Shown here in pieces: positions 50,990 through 63,240 of a stretch of 64,000 nt of DNA. How positions within the stretch are numbered: the first letter of the stretch is position 1; each line of letters begins with the position of its first letter. The notes below the pieces were generated by a model. The model was not told the origin of the DNA, did not search any database, and worked only from the letters and a program-made list of their open reading frames with translations. The position numbers were made by a program, and so were the translations under genes. The stretch spans positions 2,912,001-2,976,000 of the forward strand of contig OU612072.1 in the NCBI GenBank assembly GCA_914767715.1, written 5' to 3'. The stretch is from Membranipora membranacea (lineage: Eukaryota; Bryozoa; Gymnolaemata; Cheilostomatida; Membraniporidae).

Positions 50990-52815
50990 TTAATTTTGTT
51001 GAGACCCTATCCGGAGGTCCCTTATGCTTCGTGGCAGGAAACTGTTATGATAAACGGCAGACGATGCCTGGATAGAGGTGGGCTCTCCTCTTTTAGCTGC
51101 CCTTGTTTTCATAGTTGCCTGCGATCTACAGTTTACAAGTTCGTCATAGTCAGCGGATAGGGTATCGTGTTTGTTCTGGTCTGAGAGAATTCTCATCAGG
51201 AGTGATATTCTATGGGCTTTACGTCTCTCTTGTAGAGTCTGGATTCCAAGACTAGTATGTGCCTCTGTGACGCCACGTCTGCCTTTGATATTTTTTATGA
51301 ATCTCACTGCTTTGTACTAGTTCAAGATCCTCTATAGAGGCATTGTCAGACGGGTCCCAGAGTACATCTGCATATTCAAGCTTAGGGCTGCATAAACTCG
51401 TGTACGCAAGTAGTTTTGCCTTCTCAGGAGCTCCATGTAGCGTGTCTTTTATACAACCTAGAGTCTTGTTTGCGCTTCCCATAATGTCACATATATGTTT
51501 CTTAAATTTCAGATCTGATTGTAGTACGACTCCAAGGTACTTAGTGGTATCAACACATTGTAATAAGTGATCGGATATAGCGTACTGAGGGAGCGGTGTA
51601 GCACCTTGATTGAACACAATCACCTCACATTTCGTTCTGTTGAACGGCATTTTGTTCTTTGTTGACCAACTCACAAGTGAGTCAATGTTGTTTTGAAAGC
51701 AAATCTCATCAGCTCGGGTTTGGATTTTAGCATATATCAGTGTGTCGTCGGCGTAAAGGCTTACGTTGCAGGAGACTGAGTTAGGTAGGTCATTGATATA
51801 GAGCAGAAATAAGGTAGGCCCAAGGACCGAACCCTGAGGTACTCCTGAGGTCACAGGTAAGACATCCGACTCTGCACCTCTAACAGCAACCTTTTGGAAT
51901 CTGTCAGACAGAAAGTCCTGGACCCAGTTGGAAATATAAGGATCAATATTTTCGATCTTTCTAATCTTGTCCATCAGTAGTTTATGTGGGACCTTATCGA
52001 ATGCCTTCTGAAAGTCTAGTATGACTGCATGCACTGTAGTGGATTGCTCGGCAGCTTTCGCAAGTTCATGGTATGTGGCACATAACTGCGTTTCACAAGA
52101 CAGCCCTTTACGAAAGCCATGCTGACGGTTGTGAAGTAAATTGTCTAAAGTCTCATTCAGATAATGCAGGACAATATGCTCCATCATTTTACATGGTATA
52201 CTTGTCAGTGAGATAGGGCGGTAGTTGCATGCCTCCTCTTTTGATCCCTTCTTGTGTATCGGGCTAACAATAGCCAGCTTCCATGCTGCGGGTAGTTTAC
52301 CCGTGTTCAAGGAGGCTTGATAAATATGTTTTAAGCATCGGGCTACCATGTCAGGGTGCACAAGAAGTTCACATTTTCTGATCTGGTCGGGACCTGGCGA
52401 TTTGTTGTTTTTTAGGTTTGCAATCAGTGTTTTGATACCCCCTTCATGGATGTCAATGCATGCCAGGTGAGCTGGCAGGGGTGTGAGACCATCAAGGTTT
52501 TCATCTTGACAGAATTGTTGCTGGAGACACAAGTTTAGTATGCCGGCGCACTTAGAATTATCTGCAGTGAGGCTACCGTCCTGTTGTCTGAGCTTTGTAA
52601 TCGGGTGCTGCTCCTTTTTCTTATTTCGCAGGTATTTGTAGAACGGTTTACTGTTTCCGTGGATCAATGGTTTACACACCTTGTTTGTGATATGCTTTCT
52701 CTTAAGTTCCCTGAATATTTTTGAGTGGTCTCGGCGTTCTTTCTTATGTTTAGCCAGGAAGAAAGGATCACAGTACTTGGGAACAGGGCTAAAACATGCC
52801 GCAGTGGACCTGTGG
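50990..52815 (-). mobile_element. 5'-truncated non-LTR retrotransposon (CR1/jockey-type LINE), RT nearly intact
   Basis: The minus-strand frame from about 52810 to 51252 encodes an RT: NYRPISLTSIPCKMMEHIV, the LDFQKAFDKVPHKLL block, TSGVPQGSVLGPTLFLLYIN and the catalytic SLYADDT box. It ends in KLEYADVLWDPSDN. A single frameshift near 51300 separates it from the C-terminal tail at 50990-51307, which reads VRFIKNIKGRRGVTEAH to SFLPRSIRDLRIGSQQN. The upstream endonuclease domain is missing: a stop precedes the first recognisable residues, so the copy is 5'-truncated as expected from target-primed reverse transcription. It sits between two host genes and is probably inactive but young. Confidence 0.88.
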
Positions 52816-53392
52816 ATAACATATGGGGTTTAGGATACACTAACTCATTCAAGAGGAACAATGTACCAATGAATGTACATTGAATGTACACTATAAATAA
52901 TTGTAATGGAGTGTTTCTGGATTTTTAAATTACCTCATCCAGGTTCATTCAGGATACTATGTCATTGGTCAGCTTTAATTTTACTACCCAATCAAAACTT
53001 AGTTTGAAGAAGACCAATCAACAGCCTGATTACACTCTGATTTATATATTGTGTTCGACCATGAAAACAACAGAAGCTATGTGTCAATTGTACACTAAAT
53101 TCTTTGAATATTTAGGAGAAAAATTGAGAGGGTCCAGTACTACTCCCAATACTATTATCTATAACTCTGAGGAAAGTTTGTTATTGTTGTGTGGCAACTC
53201 TCAACTTTTCTCATAAAATTTGAAAGAGTACGAAAAATTTGTTTTAGAAGAAGTTCCATTCTAGAATTAAATTACCAAAATAAGAGGTTAACCCACATTG
53301 TTCATTCAAGGAGTTCATCGCCTAGTTAACAACCTTGTTAACCCTATAGTTCAAGGAAATCTCTCAACAACACTGTAACTAAAAGTCCCAGC
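52816..53392. other. Intergenic, upstream of VRK
   Basis: Presumed promoter region of the kinase gene. An 85-codon plus-strand open frame at 52959-53216 has no family resemblance and is not called. Confidence 0.4.
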
Positions 53393-56300
53393 ATGCCTCC
53401 TAAAGGTAAGTCAGTTACTGTTAGTAGCTTGTAGTAGGACCTAGTAATTTAAAGTAGTACTAGTTTTAGTAAGTACAGGGAGATAATAATAATACTTCAC
53501 TAAGTCTAATCGAATAATAAATAAATGTGTGTGACTGTACATTCATTCAGTTGTATTTATCAATTCAATAAAACATATAAAGGGCCTAAACAAAAATTAT
53601 GATCATTATTATATATTATTATATGAGAAACCCCTTTTTTTTACAAATCAAATGTCAATCTCAACCAGATATATATAATTATATATTGTATCACTAAGTC
53701 ATTGTGGTGCACATTGTAATGACAGTGTGAGTCAAGTGAGTTTATCATACTGCGTTGTTTCAATGAGAGGTGTTAATTGGTTGCTTCATGTAGATATAAC
53801 CAGGGAGAATCTCCCTGACATAAAACTAAAAGTGTTATGTATTAGATGTGATGTAGAGGGAAGCCTAATGATTTTTGCCATTGAGTCATCGCGATTAATT
53901 ATGTTTTTGAGGTGAGGTTAATGCCAGATACACAAAGTCTTAATATGATATCAAATAGGTAAAGGAAAGGCGAAGGCTTATGGACTGGCTAACATTGATG
54001 CGGAGGGTATGACAGTAACAGATATCTTTAAGAAACAGTGGAAGGTTGGAAAACCCGTAGGGACAGGAGGATTCGGTCGTCTCTACCAGGTGAGAATAAG
54101 AACCTATCTAACTGTTACCATTACCAGTATCAGAAACAAACACGCTTTTTAGGACAGTAGTAGTTCAGTTCCATTGCTATTAGCCGAGCACCTAGGCCTA
54201 ACAATAAAAACGATGCTACACTAGCTACCCTAAGTTATGATATGCGAGAGCACTAGGATATCTAACAGTTGTACCATTCATGATACCGTCAGGCTTTCAT
54301 TCATTACTATTCAGGTAACAGACATATCAAAAGGAACAGGATCAGCGTATGTCATCAAGATCGAGCCTCATGATAACGGACCGCTATTCTCAGAGTTAAG
54401 CTTTTATCAGCGCAAGGCAAAACCTGAACATGGTAAGCTTTGTTTATAGATAGTAATCCTGTTATGAATTGGTAATTATGACGATCTTTGATTTCGATTC
54501 CCTGTTTAGGTTGGTCAGAAAAGTTATCACTGACACCATGTGACATGTGATTATTTGTCATAATTTGATAATAATTATTATGATCTCTCACATAACTGAG
54601 ATATTATATTGTCAACTGAAACTCATTTTACAATTCATAATTGTTAAAATCTGATCAATCGAAAATTTTCCTGAGTATGACATCTCTTTATGTATATTGT
54701 TTGAATTTGAAACTGCATGTACCAAAACCAGTTACATCAGTACCAGGTTGCCAAAGATTAAGACAGAAAGATTTTTACTAAGTTTTATACCTACCTGTAT
54801 CAAAGTTTTAATTTTTTAGTTCAAAGTTGGATGAGCTCTCACAAGATGAAATCTCTTGGAATGCCACTTTATGTCAGCTCAGGATTACATGAGACTAAAG
54901 ATGGCCGATACAGATTTATGGTTATACCTCAGTATAAATCAGATTTACAAAATCTTTTTGTAAAATGTAACAAACGATTCCCTGTCAAGACTGTCCTCAA
55001 TCTTATGCTGCAGGTGGTGAGTGTCACAATAACCCCCATATTTCTGTGGGGTAACCCCGACTGCAGGATGGATAAGTATTAATTAGGATCTTTAAATCAT
55101 TCAAATGACACTACAATTCACAATCACACCGCATCGCCCCACTCTACTGGATAACAAATTTTGTTTACCATATGTCAAACCATATGGAATGGCAACAATA
55201 AGTGATGCGACTGAAAAAATCAGCTATGACTGCCCATGACTGTCCCTCCTATGTTTTGAAAGACAGCGTACCACTAATATTATTTGACAAAATGTCATGC
55301 GACCCTTACTTTGTTCAGCACAAATAAAAACGGTTTCCTATTCAAAGTATGATCAATCTGCGAGCTTGTAGTGAACACCATATTTGTTTTTGACATGCTG
55401 TGTAGACTTCTTGTATAGACCCTGCTACCCGTATTATAAGTTTGTTATCCTTTGTACCTTGTATATGACAGACTGCCTCTCCATTTTTAGATAGATGTAT
55501 TGGAGTATCTTCACACTAATGATTATGTGCATGCTGATATAAAAGCAGCTAATTTACTGTTAGGTATCAAAGATCCTAACCAGTCGTATCTTGTTGATTA
55601 TGGGCTCGCATGCAAGTTCAGGTAATGCAGTTAAATTAATTAATTAATTTAATTTATTAATTATCATACCTGATGATGCTTGCAAAGGCCTTTGCTGGTT
55701 ACCTTTGTAAAATAATGGGGGCTCTCTACCACATTGATCTGCTGGTAAACTGGATGTTAAATCAACCTATGCCTGTATCAGGAGTTTGAATTTTTGGCAA
55801 ATCATCTCCCAGTTGGCTAAGGATTAGATGATAGACAAATTTAGTTATTTGATCAATCCTCCAATAATAGCTGATAATTACCTGGTATCATTTAGCTTTA
55901 TCAAAAAATTTAGAAAATTTAAAAGTGATGCGCTGCATTTTGAATGGTTTTCTTAGCATTATGTTTGAGACTAAATTAGAAATGACCCTTCCATCAATGT
56001 TCACCTAATTTTTGCAACACCTCAAATACATTTAGTTGTCTGTATGGTATACTGTAATCCTAGCAGAGGAAGCATGTACTCACCTTCATCTAACTACACT
56101 ATCAGCGAAGACTACACATTTGCAAGCTCCCAGTGCTCCTATATCTGTAATTAAATGGACATGATACGGGTCGGGGGGGGGGGGGGCGTCGGGGGGGCTT
56201 TCATAATCAGTATCATTTCACTCCTAGCTGAGTGAACAATTTGAGAACGAATTTACCTAATAGTAAGTCAAAATGAGCAATGATCATGAGTAAAAGTGAT

Positions 56301-58469
56301 GATGTTCATTTGGTTCAAGAAGGTTAACCATTCCAATTGAAAGCCCTTCAGTTCAGTGATGATGGTATTATCTGGACTAATACTGACTGTACTCCCATTG
56401 TTATTGTAACAAAAATTAGTATAGAAACAACTGGCCAATACCAATTTACCAGCTGCTTTTGATATTTAAGTTCTGACCTACACCATAGTGAATTTATATT
56501 TGTAGATATGATAACAAACACATAGACTATAAGCCTGACCCTCGTAAGGCACACGATGGTACTATAGAGTTTACTAGTATAGACGCACATATGGGCTGTG
56601 GTGAGTCCTATACTTCCTATGTCATACTTTACGTTCTTCTTGTGTTACATTTGTGTGTGATCAGGAATCTTTGGTTAATTGTTGTGTCCTTTTTACGTTA
56701 TTGCATGAAGTATGTGCAGGTGGGGTTCTTTGCCTCTTCTGGATCGATTCATGAAGACATTTTTTGCTGCGTTGACTGATCATATCAGTATATAGATTTT
56801 TACATTAAATTCCTTACACTTAAATCCCTTCACATCTCGTTGTATTGGAAAGTTTTTGTTGACTATATTTACATGTCAACATAAAACATATTGACTGCAT
56901 CACAGGATCATACATACATGATAGTTTTAAGAATCGGTAAACTATAAAGGCGTGATTATGTTTACAGGTCCCTCTCAGCGAGGTGATCTGGAGATACTGG
57001 GATATTGTGCTCTTCAGTGGCTCTGCTCTACACTCCCCTGGGAGTCGTGTCTCACACAGCCTGAGAAAGTCAAAACTCTCAAACAACAGTGAGAACTATC
57101 TCTAACTCCTCTGACACATAGTGTTATTGTAGCTCATCACAATATCATTTTTTGTAACCCTACAGCAACCCAAACCAAATAATGATGCTTTTCACTAATA
57201 CAGGGTTCATACAAAAGGGCACCAAAATTTAATTGGGTAAATTTGAGTAAAATTTCAGAAAATGGAAAGTGGATTTTCGCAGTTTGAGATCTATTCAAGT
57301 TTGCTAGCATTTTTTTCTAAAGGATGGGCATAGTGTGTATTAGGTTAAACTGAGCGATAAATGCAGTGCATACAAAACGCGTGATTGTCTTTCCAAATCT
57401 GATTACGAAGGCAAAATATGAATAAATATGGCTTCCATCTCATTACATAGCACAAACTACATCTCTTTCTTTCGCAGGTTTATGGAGGACCCTAAGAAGT
57501 CTATACAGAAGCTATCAGGTGGTAGGTGGTTGTGTTGCTATTGAGAAGGACCTAGTAGCTTTTATTTATTATGTTTGTAAATCTAATTGTAATCATAATA
57601 GAAGTTCTTCCTTACATGAAATGAAGTGTTTGTATATATATGTGGCGCACTCACTACAGACATACATATATGGGGTAATCTGAGATATAGTATGCAGAGC
57701 TAACCCACGATAACAGTGTAGGCAGTGATCGGGATCCAAACCTGCAACTCTCCTATTATCATGTTTGAATCCTCGCAACTGTATCAGACCTCATCCAAAT
57801 ATGATACTCCTAAACACGCTCACTCTCTACCTGGTCATAGTGTTATAAGAATGTTTTCCTCTTTGGTATGGATTATTCCGAACCTGGAAGACTTCGAACA
57901 TGGATTTCTTTGATCCCTTGTTATACGGTTATTATCAACAGTTGAGAATTGCTGCAAGTTATGCCCATTGTTTGTGAAAAAAATATATGAAATGGGCTTT
58001 TTACACAGCAAAAATAATGTGACCTGCCCTCATAGAGTCATCCTTGGAGGAGAATTTGTATATTCTGAGGTTGTGAATGATAGAGATTTGCCTCAAAGTG
58101 TAATTCGGCAGGACAGGTCACTTGTGCTTACACCGCTGATAAAGGCGTGTTTATAGTAAACTAAATGAAGATATTTCACACCCCCAAATGCACTACTCAT
58201 TAGCTAAATCTAAAAGGCTCCTTGTGTTTTGCGAATTCTGCGACACTTTATTGGCTTATTGCCGTCTTATATTTGTATATTTGTATATGGATCCTCCTTC
58301 TTGTATATTTTTAGACGTACCCTCATGTGTTGTGAAGTATATGACATATGTGAAGGATCTCTCATATGACCAGGCACCAGACTATAAATTCATACGTAAA
58401 TGTCTCAAAGCGGACAAACTTTCGGGTGACGGAAAATTAGACTTTCCTGCGGCTGCTTCAACTTCGACG
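53393..58469 (+). CDS. VRK1: VRK-family serine/threonine kinase, 3' end unresolved
   Basis: A nuclear casein-kinase-1-like kinase. Exons are 53393-53405, 53959-54089, 54315-54432, 54820-55013, 55491-55621, 56506-56600, 56968-57088, 57478-57521 and 58315-58469. They give 1002 bases, 334 codons, in phase. Landmarks are the Gly-rich loop [11 protein letters not shown] at 37-47, Lys63 in YVIKIEP followed by NGPLFSEL, catalytic HADIKAAN with Asp168, and DYG at 188-190 (VRK proteins use DYG rather than DFG). Then come [13 protein letters not shown] and GDLEILGYC. Exon 9 ends in phase 0 at ACG|GTGAGT. One candidate last exon, 58777-58824 (15 codons and stop), has a good acceptor but gives a short hydrophobic tail unlike the basic tail of human VRK1, so I stop at 58469. 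Splicing beyond that point is open. Confidence 0.92.
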
Positions 58470-59134
58470 GTGAGTTATGTTCTCTTTCTTAGTCGGAAGC
58501 CTCAGGCAATTTCATTGGGGATTTTGAGGGATCTTTGTGCTGGTTTTCATTGTATAAACATAAAGGCACTCAGGCTTACATATATCCTAGAAAAGCCAGA
58601 TTAACATGTGTTTTAGAGTTCCAGTCACATCTTCTAATAATCGCCAATGTGTTTGAACCAATGTCACTTTATTGGGGCTAATAATATCATATAGAATTGA
58701 GAGGTATAAATGGTTTATACAATATGTAGTGCTCAAAAACAATATACAGCAGTGACAATGTCTGTGGCTGTTGCAGTTCATCTCAATAATTGCTACCAGC
58801 AGTTATATTCTACCAAAGCATTAAAATCAAGAGAGAGTTTTAGCTCAAGGTGGTGACCTATAAGAGCTATAAAACAATTCCTGATGTTATATTGAAAAGG
58901 GAAGTATACAGAAAAAAAAACAGAAGCCAAGACATCTACAACACATTTTATATCCTAACATAAACATAACTATCATAGTGATAGCATTTGAGCAAGCATT
59001 GGGAATGAAAATGATTGATGAATGAATGATAAATGATTTTGAGTGTACAAACAATTATACATTACATCATGGGAATATCAACATATATGGCATAATTTTC
59101 CAAGGGCCTCAAGCGGGAGTTCTTGAGGCCAGTG
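58470..59134. other. VRK 3' region and intergenic gap
   Basis: Contains candidate VRK terminal exons: 58777-58824, or the open segment after the poly-A tract near 58912. Otherwise nothing is recognised. VRK (plus) and ZAR1-like A (minus) converge here. Confidence 0.4.
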
Positions 59135-59847
59135 TTAATATCTCCGAGAGGTACAGGGTTCACCCGTACGACATCGGGAGCATAAGTCTTCTCTATGAGG
59201 TCTATTTGGTTTGATGTGACGTACCCTCCCTGTCCCTTCTTCTGTTTCAGACTTCTTCATATCCTCAGGCTTCTTCAGTTCCTCAGTCTTTTGCGGGTAG
59301 ATCATTACTTTACATGCCTTACAGCTCTGTTTCACTACCGGCTAAAATAGGAATTTTAACTGATTAGTGATCGATGTTGTTGCCTTTTTTATCCACTGAA
59401 TGTTTCCTTGGATATCTTGCAGATCAGCAAGTACATGATTCTGTTCTCAAGGCTTATTAGAAAGGATGACATGATGCATAATACTTGATACAAGCAAAGT
59501 GACAGCCTTGCTGACTGTAACATAGTGCCATTTCTCTTGACCTATGACATACCTTGTAAACTTTGTTGCCTTGGTTCTCTCCTTTATATACACATATAGC
59601 CTGAGAGCTTTCCCATCTTTTATGACATTTGGGGCATCTAAAGAAACCATATCTCCTCTTTTCTTCTTCTCTAACTAACCATCACTTGTCTTCTACTGTC
59701 TCTGGTCTCTCTCACACTCAACTTCTGATAGCTGTCTAACAGGCTATCGATGTTCTCCATAAGTTGTTTAGCTTTTTTAGCAGATAGATTTTGGACACCT
59801 GATGTTTCAAGTTGCTGTTGCTGCAGCTTATTTTGCTGAGTTGCCAT
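59135..59847 (-). CDS. ZAR1-like: ZAR1-like 3CxxC zinc-finger protein A, N-terminal splicing uncertain
   Basis: Carries the zf-3CxxC domain of ZAR1-type oocyte RNA-binding proteins. The last exon, 59135-59341, encodes QSCKACKVMIYP, a Lys/Glu-rich linker and RPHREDLCSRCRTGEPC before TAA. The preceding exon ends at 59553 and encodes RYGFFRCPKCHKRWESSQA, then KVYK; the junction is phase 0. The exon clearly continues upstream past 59637, because RYGFFRC matches the family there. ATG 59847 opens a Gln-rich N-terminus (MATQQNKLQQQQLETSG) in a different frame, so a small intron of about 43-50 bp or a frameshift near 59680-59720 must connect them. The exact join is unresolved. By family analogy it may bind maternal mRNA; that is inference. 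Confidence 0.72.
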
Positions 59848-60012
59848 TGCTGAGCTCTGAGCTTCTTACTTATCCTGTTGAATATTATCGCTGAGACTGA
59901 TACCCATGAATGCAACAATCTAGTTAGAGCACTTTTATATATACTCAAACCATTGCTAAAACTAGGGGAATTAGAAAACTGGGAATCCCAAAATATGAAT
60001 ACCAGTCATGCT

Positions 60013-60046
60013 ATCACAGAGTAAGGATATATCCTTACTCTGTGAT
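60013..60046. repeat. Perfect 34-bp palindrome
   Basis: Arms of 17 bases (atcacagagtaaggata and its exact complement) meet with no loop. It could form a cruciform, be the remnant of a foldback element, or be a symmetric protein-binding site. Confidence 0.95.
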
Positions 60047-61290
60047 GCTATGTTATGATATATAACAATCCATGGTGATTATATTGATGTACTAGCCAAG
60101 ATAGGTTGCTATTCAATCATTAGTGAACCGCTGTTAATATCCAGAGTTTGTGATAACATATACAGTGTTAGGAATGTGACCTTTATGTACCCTAGCTACC
60201 ATTACAAGATAAAGCCTCTCACTTTTGTACTGGAACTAAAAGTTTGTAAAGACCAACTGCATTTCACTTTTTGGTAAAACCAGTGTAGGAACCCTTTACA
60301 TTGCTACGTAAGAATGTTAACATTTACAAATTCATGTGTCATAGATTGATTCCTTCTCTCTCTCCCCCCCCCCCCCGCCGAAATTACTTATGTGATGTGG
60401 GAACTTTTATTTAGTATGTGCTACGGTCTATGAGAAGTATATTACATTACTTTAAGGATACAATCCCATTCTATGACATGTCACACCCTCAATATGAGGA
60501 TAAGGGCGCCTCACGACAATATTTAGGGCCAGCCCATCCTCTGGTTTTCACTAAACAAAAAATATCCTCGGCATCCAACTGAGAGTATACCAGACCTGAT
60601 ATATAACAGTCGCCTGTACCCTGAATAGTATGGTCTAAGTATACCAGCTGGTATCATGTTTCTCATAGGCCAATTTTGACTTCTTCAGCAAAATTGGAGT
60701 ACACTTTTCAACAGCGTCATGACTATTACTGCCTCTCCCATCAAACAGATTTTAGTTTGATTTTGTACCTTTGAAAGTTTAATGCTCTTATTCCTTTGCA
60801 GTTAATCTCGATTACTTCATTTATACAACGGTAGTCATGTGTTGAAATATCTACCCACCAGCAATTGAGGTCAGCTTTTTCTGGGAATCCCCAGAGCTGA
60901 GATTATTAAAATTCTGCAGTGATGTAATAAGCAGGTCCTGATACCAAAGTACATTGTTACAGCGTGTCTGATCATTTGCAGAGTTCTTGCATGAACAACT
61001 GTAGAATGTTCTAGGGATATCCCCAGGGTTATGGTAATTGACCTGTAATTCAAATACTCGTCATGGTTTTTGTCTCTGGGAAATCCAGCTAATTGCCTGG
61101 ATCATGAAAGAGCAAAGCAGCAGTAACATCAGCATTATAACTGAAACAAAGTCTTGATAAGATATTATTAAAGGCTCTAAAGAGTATTGCATTGTATTAA
61201 AACTAAAAAAATTCTTCCTCCCCCCCCCCACCCCTTCGCTGTTTTGCTCAGAACATCAGTGTATAATAAACAGGATAGAGTGTAAAAGAT

Positions 61291-61358
61291 TCACTATCGC
61301 ATCGGCAGCACTGGTATATATAACTCACTATCGCATCGGCAGCACTGGTATATATAAG
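61291..61358. repeat. 34-bp tandem duplication
   Basis: Two adjacent copies of a 34-mer beginning tcactatcgcatcggcagca, differing only at the last base. Confidence 0.95.
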
Positions 61359-62394
61359 TCACATGGTCACTCTTCAGATTACCTCACAAGAAAGGCTGCT
61401 TTGATCATTATTTTTGGTCCTCTACAAATTGTACACCTACTGTGGGAAATCTGTAAATTATGATGACTCAGCAGTATCTGCATAGACAAGCTTGTTGAGG
61501 GATTTCTCGAGATCGGCCTATGTAGGTTATTTCGTCACCGCTGCAGCTTGGAAACTGATTTTACCGGTTTACTCTGTCAATGTGGTTTTTAAGAATGAAC
61601 CCTATCAGGCTTGCCTATTGCTGTTATCTATCGGATAAGGGGTTGCGTCACAACTTCGAAGCTCATTGAATGAGATATCCGGTCTTGTGAATAATATGGA
61701 TACATTAGTCCGAACATAGATATTTGGGAGTTTGTCGCTTTATAAGGCCTATCACCAAAAAACCGAATTTGAGTCTATAGGGTTGGTCTATTACGGTATT
61801 ACCCATGTTCATTTCCATAACCCTACAAGGTAACTGATTTCGAATCTCATTTAGGCATATTGCAATTACTAGAAACATACTATATTACAAGAAACAAAGA
61901 AGGCTCGAATAGTGGCAATGTAATCTTGAAATAAAAAATAAGTTTACTGTAGGAGTGACATCTCACCTTTATGTCCATCTGCTTATGTATTATTTTGAAT
62001 ATTTAATATTTATAATAAAATTTTATTGCTATCCCTGATGTCATCATAGGAATTATTGAGGTGAAACCATTTGGAATTGTTTCCAAATGTCAAATGAAAA
62101 GAATTAAATCAGAATGGTAATCTCATCACCATCTGACCACTGAGGGAATTCATTGGTCTGAACAAGTTTGTTGATTTGAAAATAAAACATAAAATTTGGT
62201 TTCTCTCCTGTCTACATCCAAGTGAAATAGTAAATCTCACTGATCATCCTCATTAACATAGTATTTCAGTTCTGTGAATATTGGCAAAATATTTGGTTCG
62301 TGGAATCGCGTGCTTATGTCCATTGGGCTGCAGAGAGCATCTTCCATCACCCAAAACATCATCATGTCCATAGTTTGATAGAGATATATAACTT

Positions 62395-63240
62395 TCAGTA
62401 ATCACATCTTATTCCGTTGAGACACCGCTGACAGAGATCTGATCTGTGTGCACCTCTCCTATCTCCTCCTCCTCCGCTGCCTCTCTGTAGCTCATCAGTT
62501 CTATATGGCTTTACCATAACATCACACTGAGAACACGCCTGCTTAGAATCTCTCATTGGCTACAAGTAAGAAGTTTGTTACACTGATAGATTCAAAATAA
62601 ATGTTGAGCTGATTCAACTGACATCGGTTTCCATAAATCAAGGAGGTCTTATGTTGGGTGCTAAATTAAAGCAAACACCTCAAGATAATCAGTACTAAAT
62701 AACGAATAGGGTGAAAAGTATGAACAAATATACCACTAAGAGTGTTGATGTAGCTTTTAGTCCTTGGAATCTTTATCTGCTACAAAGCAAAACTTCCTTT
62801 GTTTTAAAAACTATAAATCTAATCTATCAGTCAAATTAACTGACCTTGAACTTTCCGCCACCAGTATATCTGCACCAAGCTCGAGCACTGCACCAATACT
62901 TAGAGCACTCACTACACTCAAAGTGTCCGAATCTTCTGTACTCTTCTCCTATCACATACTCATCCTCCTCCGCTTCACTCTCAGTCTCATCCTCGGTCGA
63001 GTATTCCTCATCACTAAGTTCACTGTCACTAACTTCTTCGTCAGTAGAGTACTCTTTGCCATCACTGGAATCTTTGAGTAGTTGCATATCTTTTATAGAT
63101 TTTACTAGGTCGTAGAGCTCATCATCCTCTGCTCCAGCACTTTTCTTCGAGTACCTAAGGTGGCCTTTATAAGCTGCTGTCGTCGTGGCTGTCAATGCTG
63201 TTTCCTTTGATTGCAGACGTCGCTTTAGTGCTTGAAACAT
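62395..63240 (-). CDS. ZAR1-like: ZAR1-like 3CxxC zinc-finger protein B, two exons
   Basis: Exons 62845-63240 and 62395-62559 join in phase 0 to 561 bases, 186 aa. The N-terminal 100 residues are basic at first (MFQALKRRLQSK) and then strongly acidic with Ser/Asp/Glu repeats (STDEEVSDSELSDEE). The 3CxxC domain begins at RRFGHFECSECSKYW. Cys109/112, Cys117/123, Cys141/144, His170, Cys175/178 and Cys184 are candidate zinc ligands. Family members such as ZAR1 bind mRNA in oocytes. The short length and acidic region differ from vertebrate ZAR1, which has a long divergent N-terminus. It is a tandem paralogue of gene A on the same strand, with the same position of the intron inside the finger. Confidence 0.85.

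Larger units (their letters stand above)
59848..62394. other. Intergenic between the two ZAR1-like genes
   Basis: No gene found. It holds a perfect 34-bp palindrome (60013-60046), C runs near 60364 and 61220, a segment at about 60985-61105 matched at 63455-63575, and a 34-bp tandem duplication at 61291-61358. Confidence 0.45.

Noticed and set aside
58188-58604. 138-codon plus-strand open frame
   Set aside because: It is VRK exon 9 (58315-58469) with read-through into both introns; only the middle part matches the kinase family.
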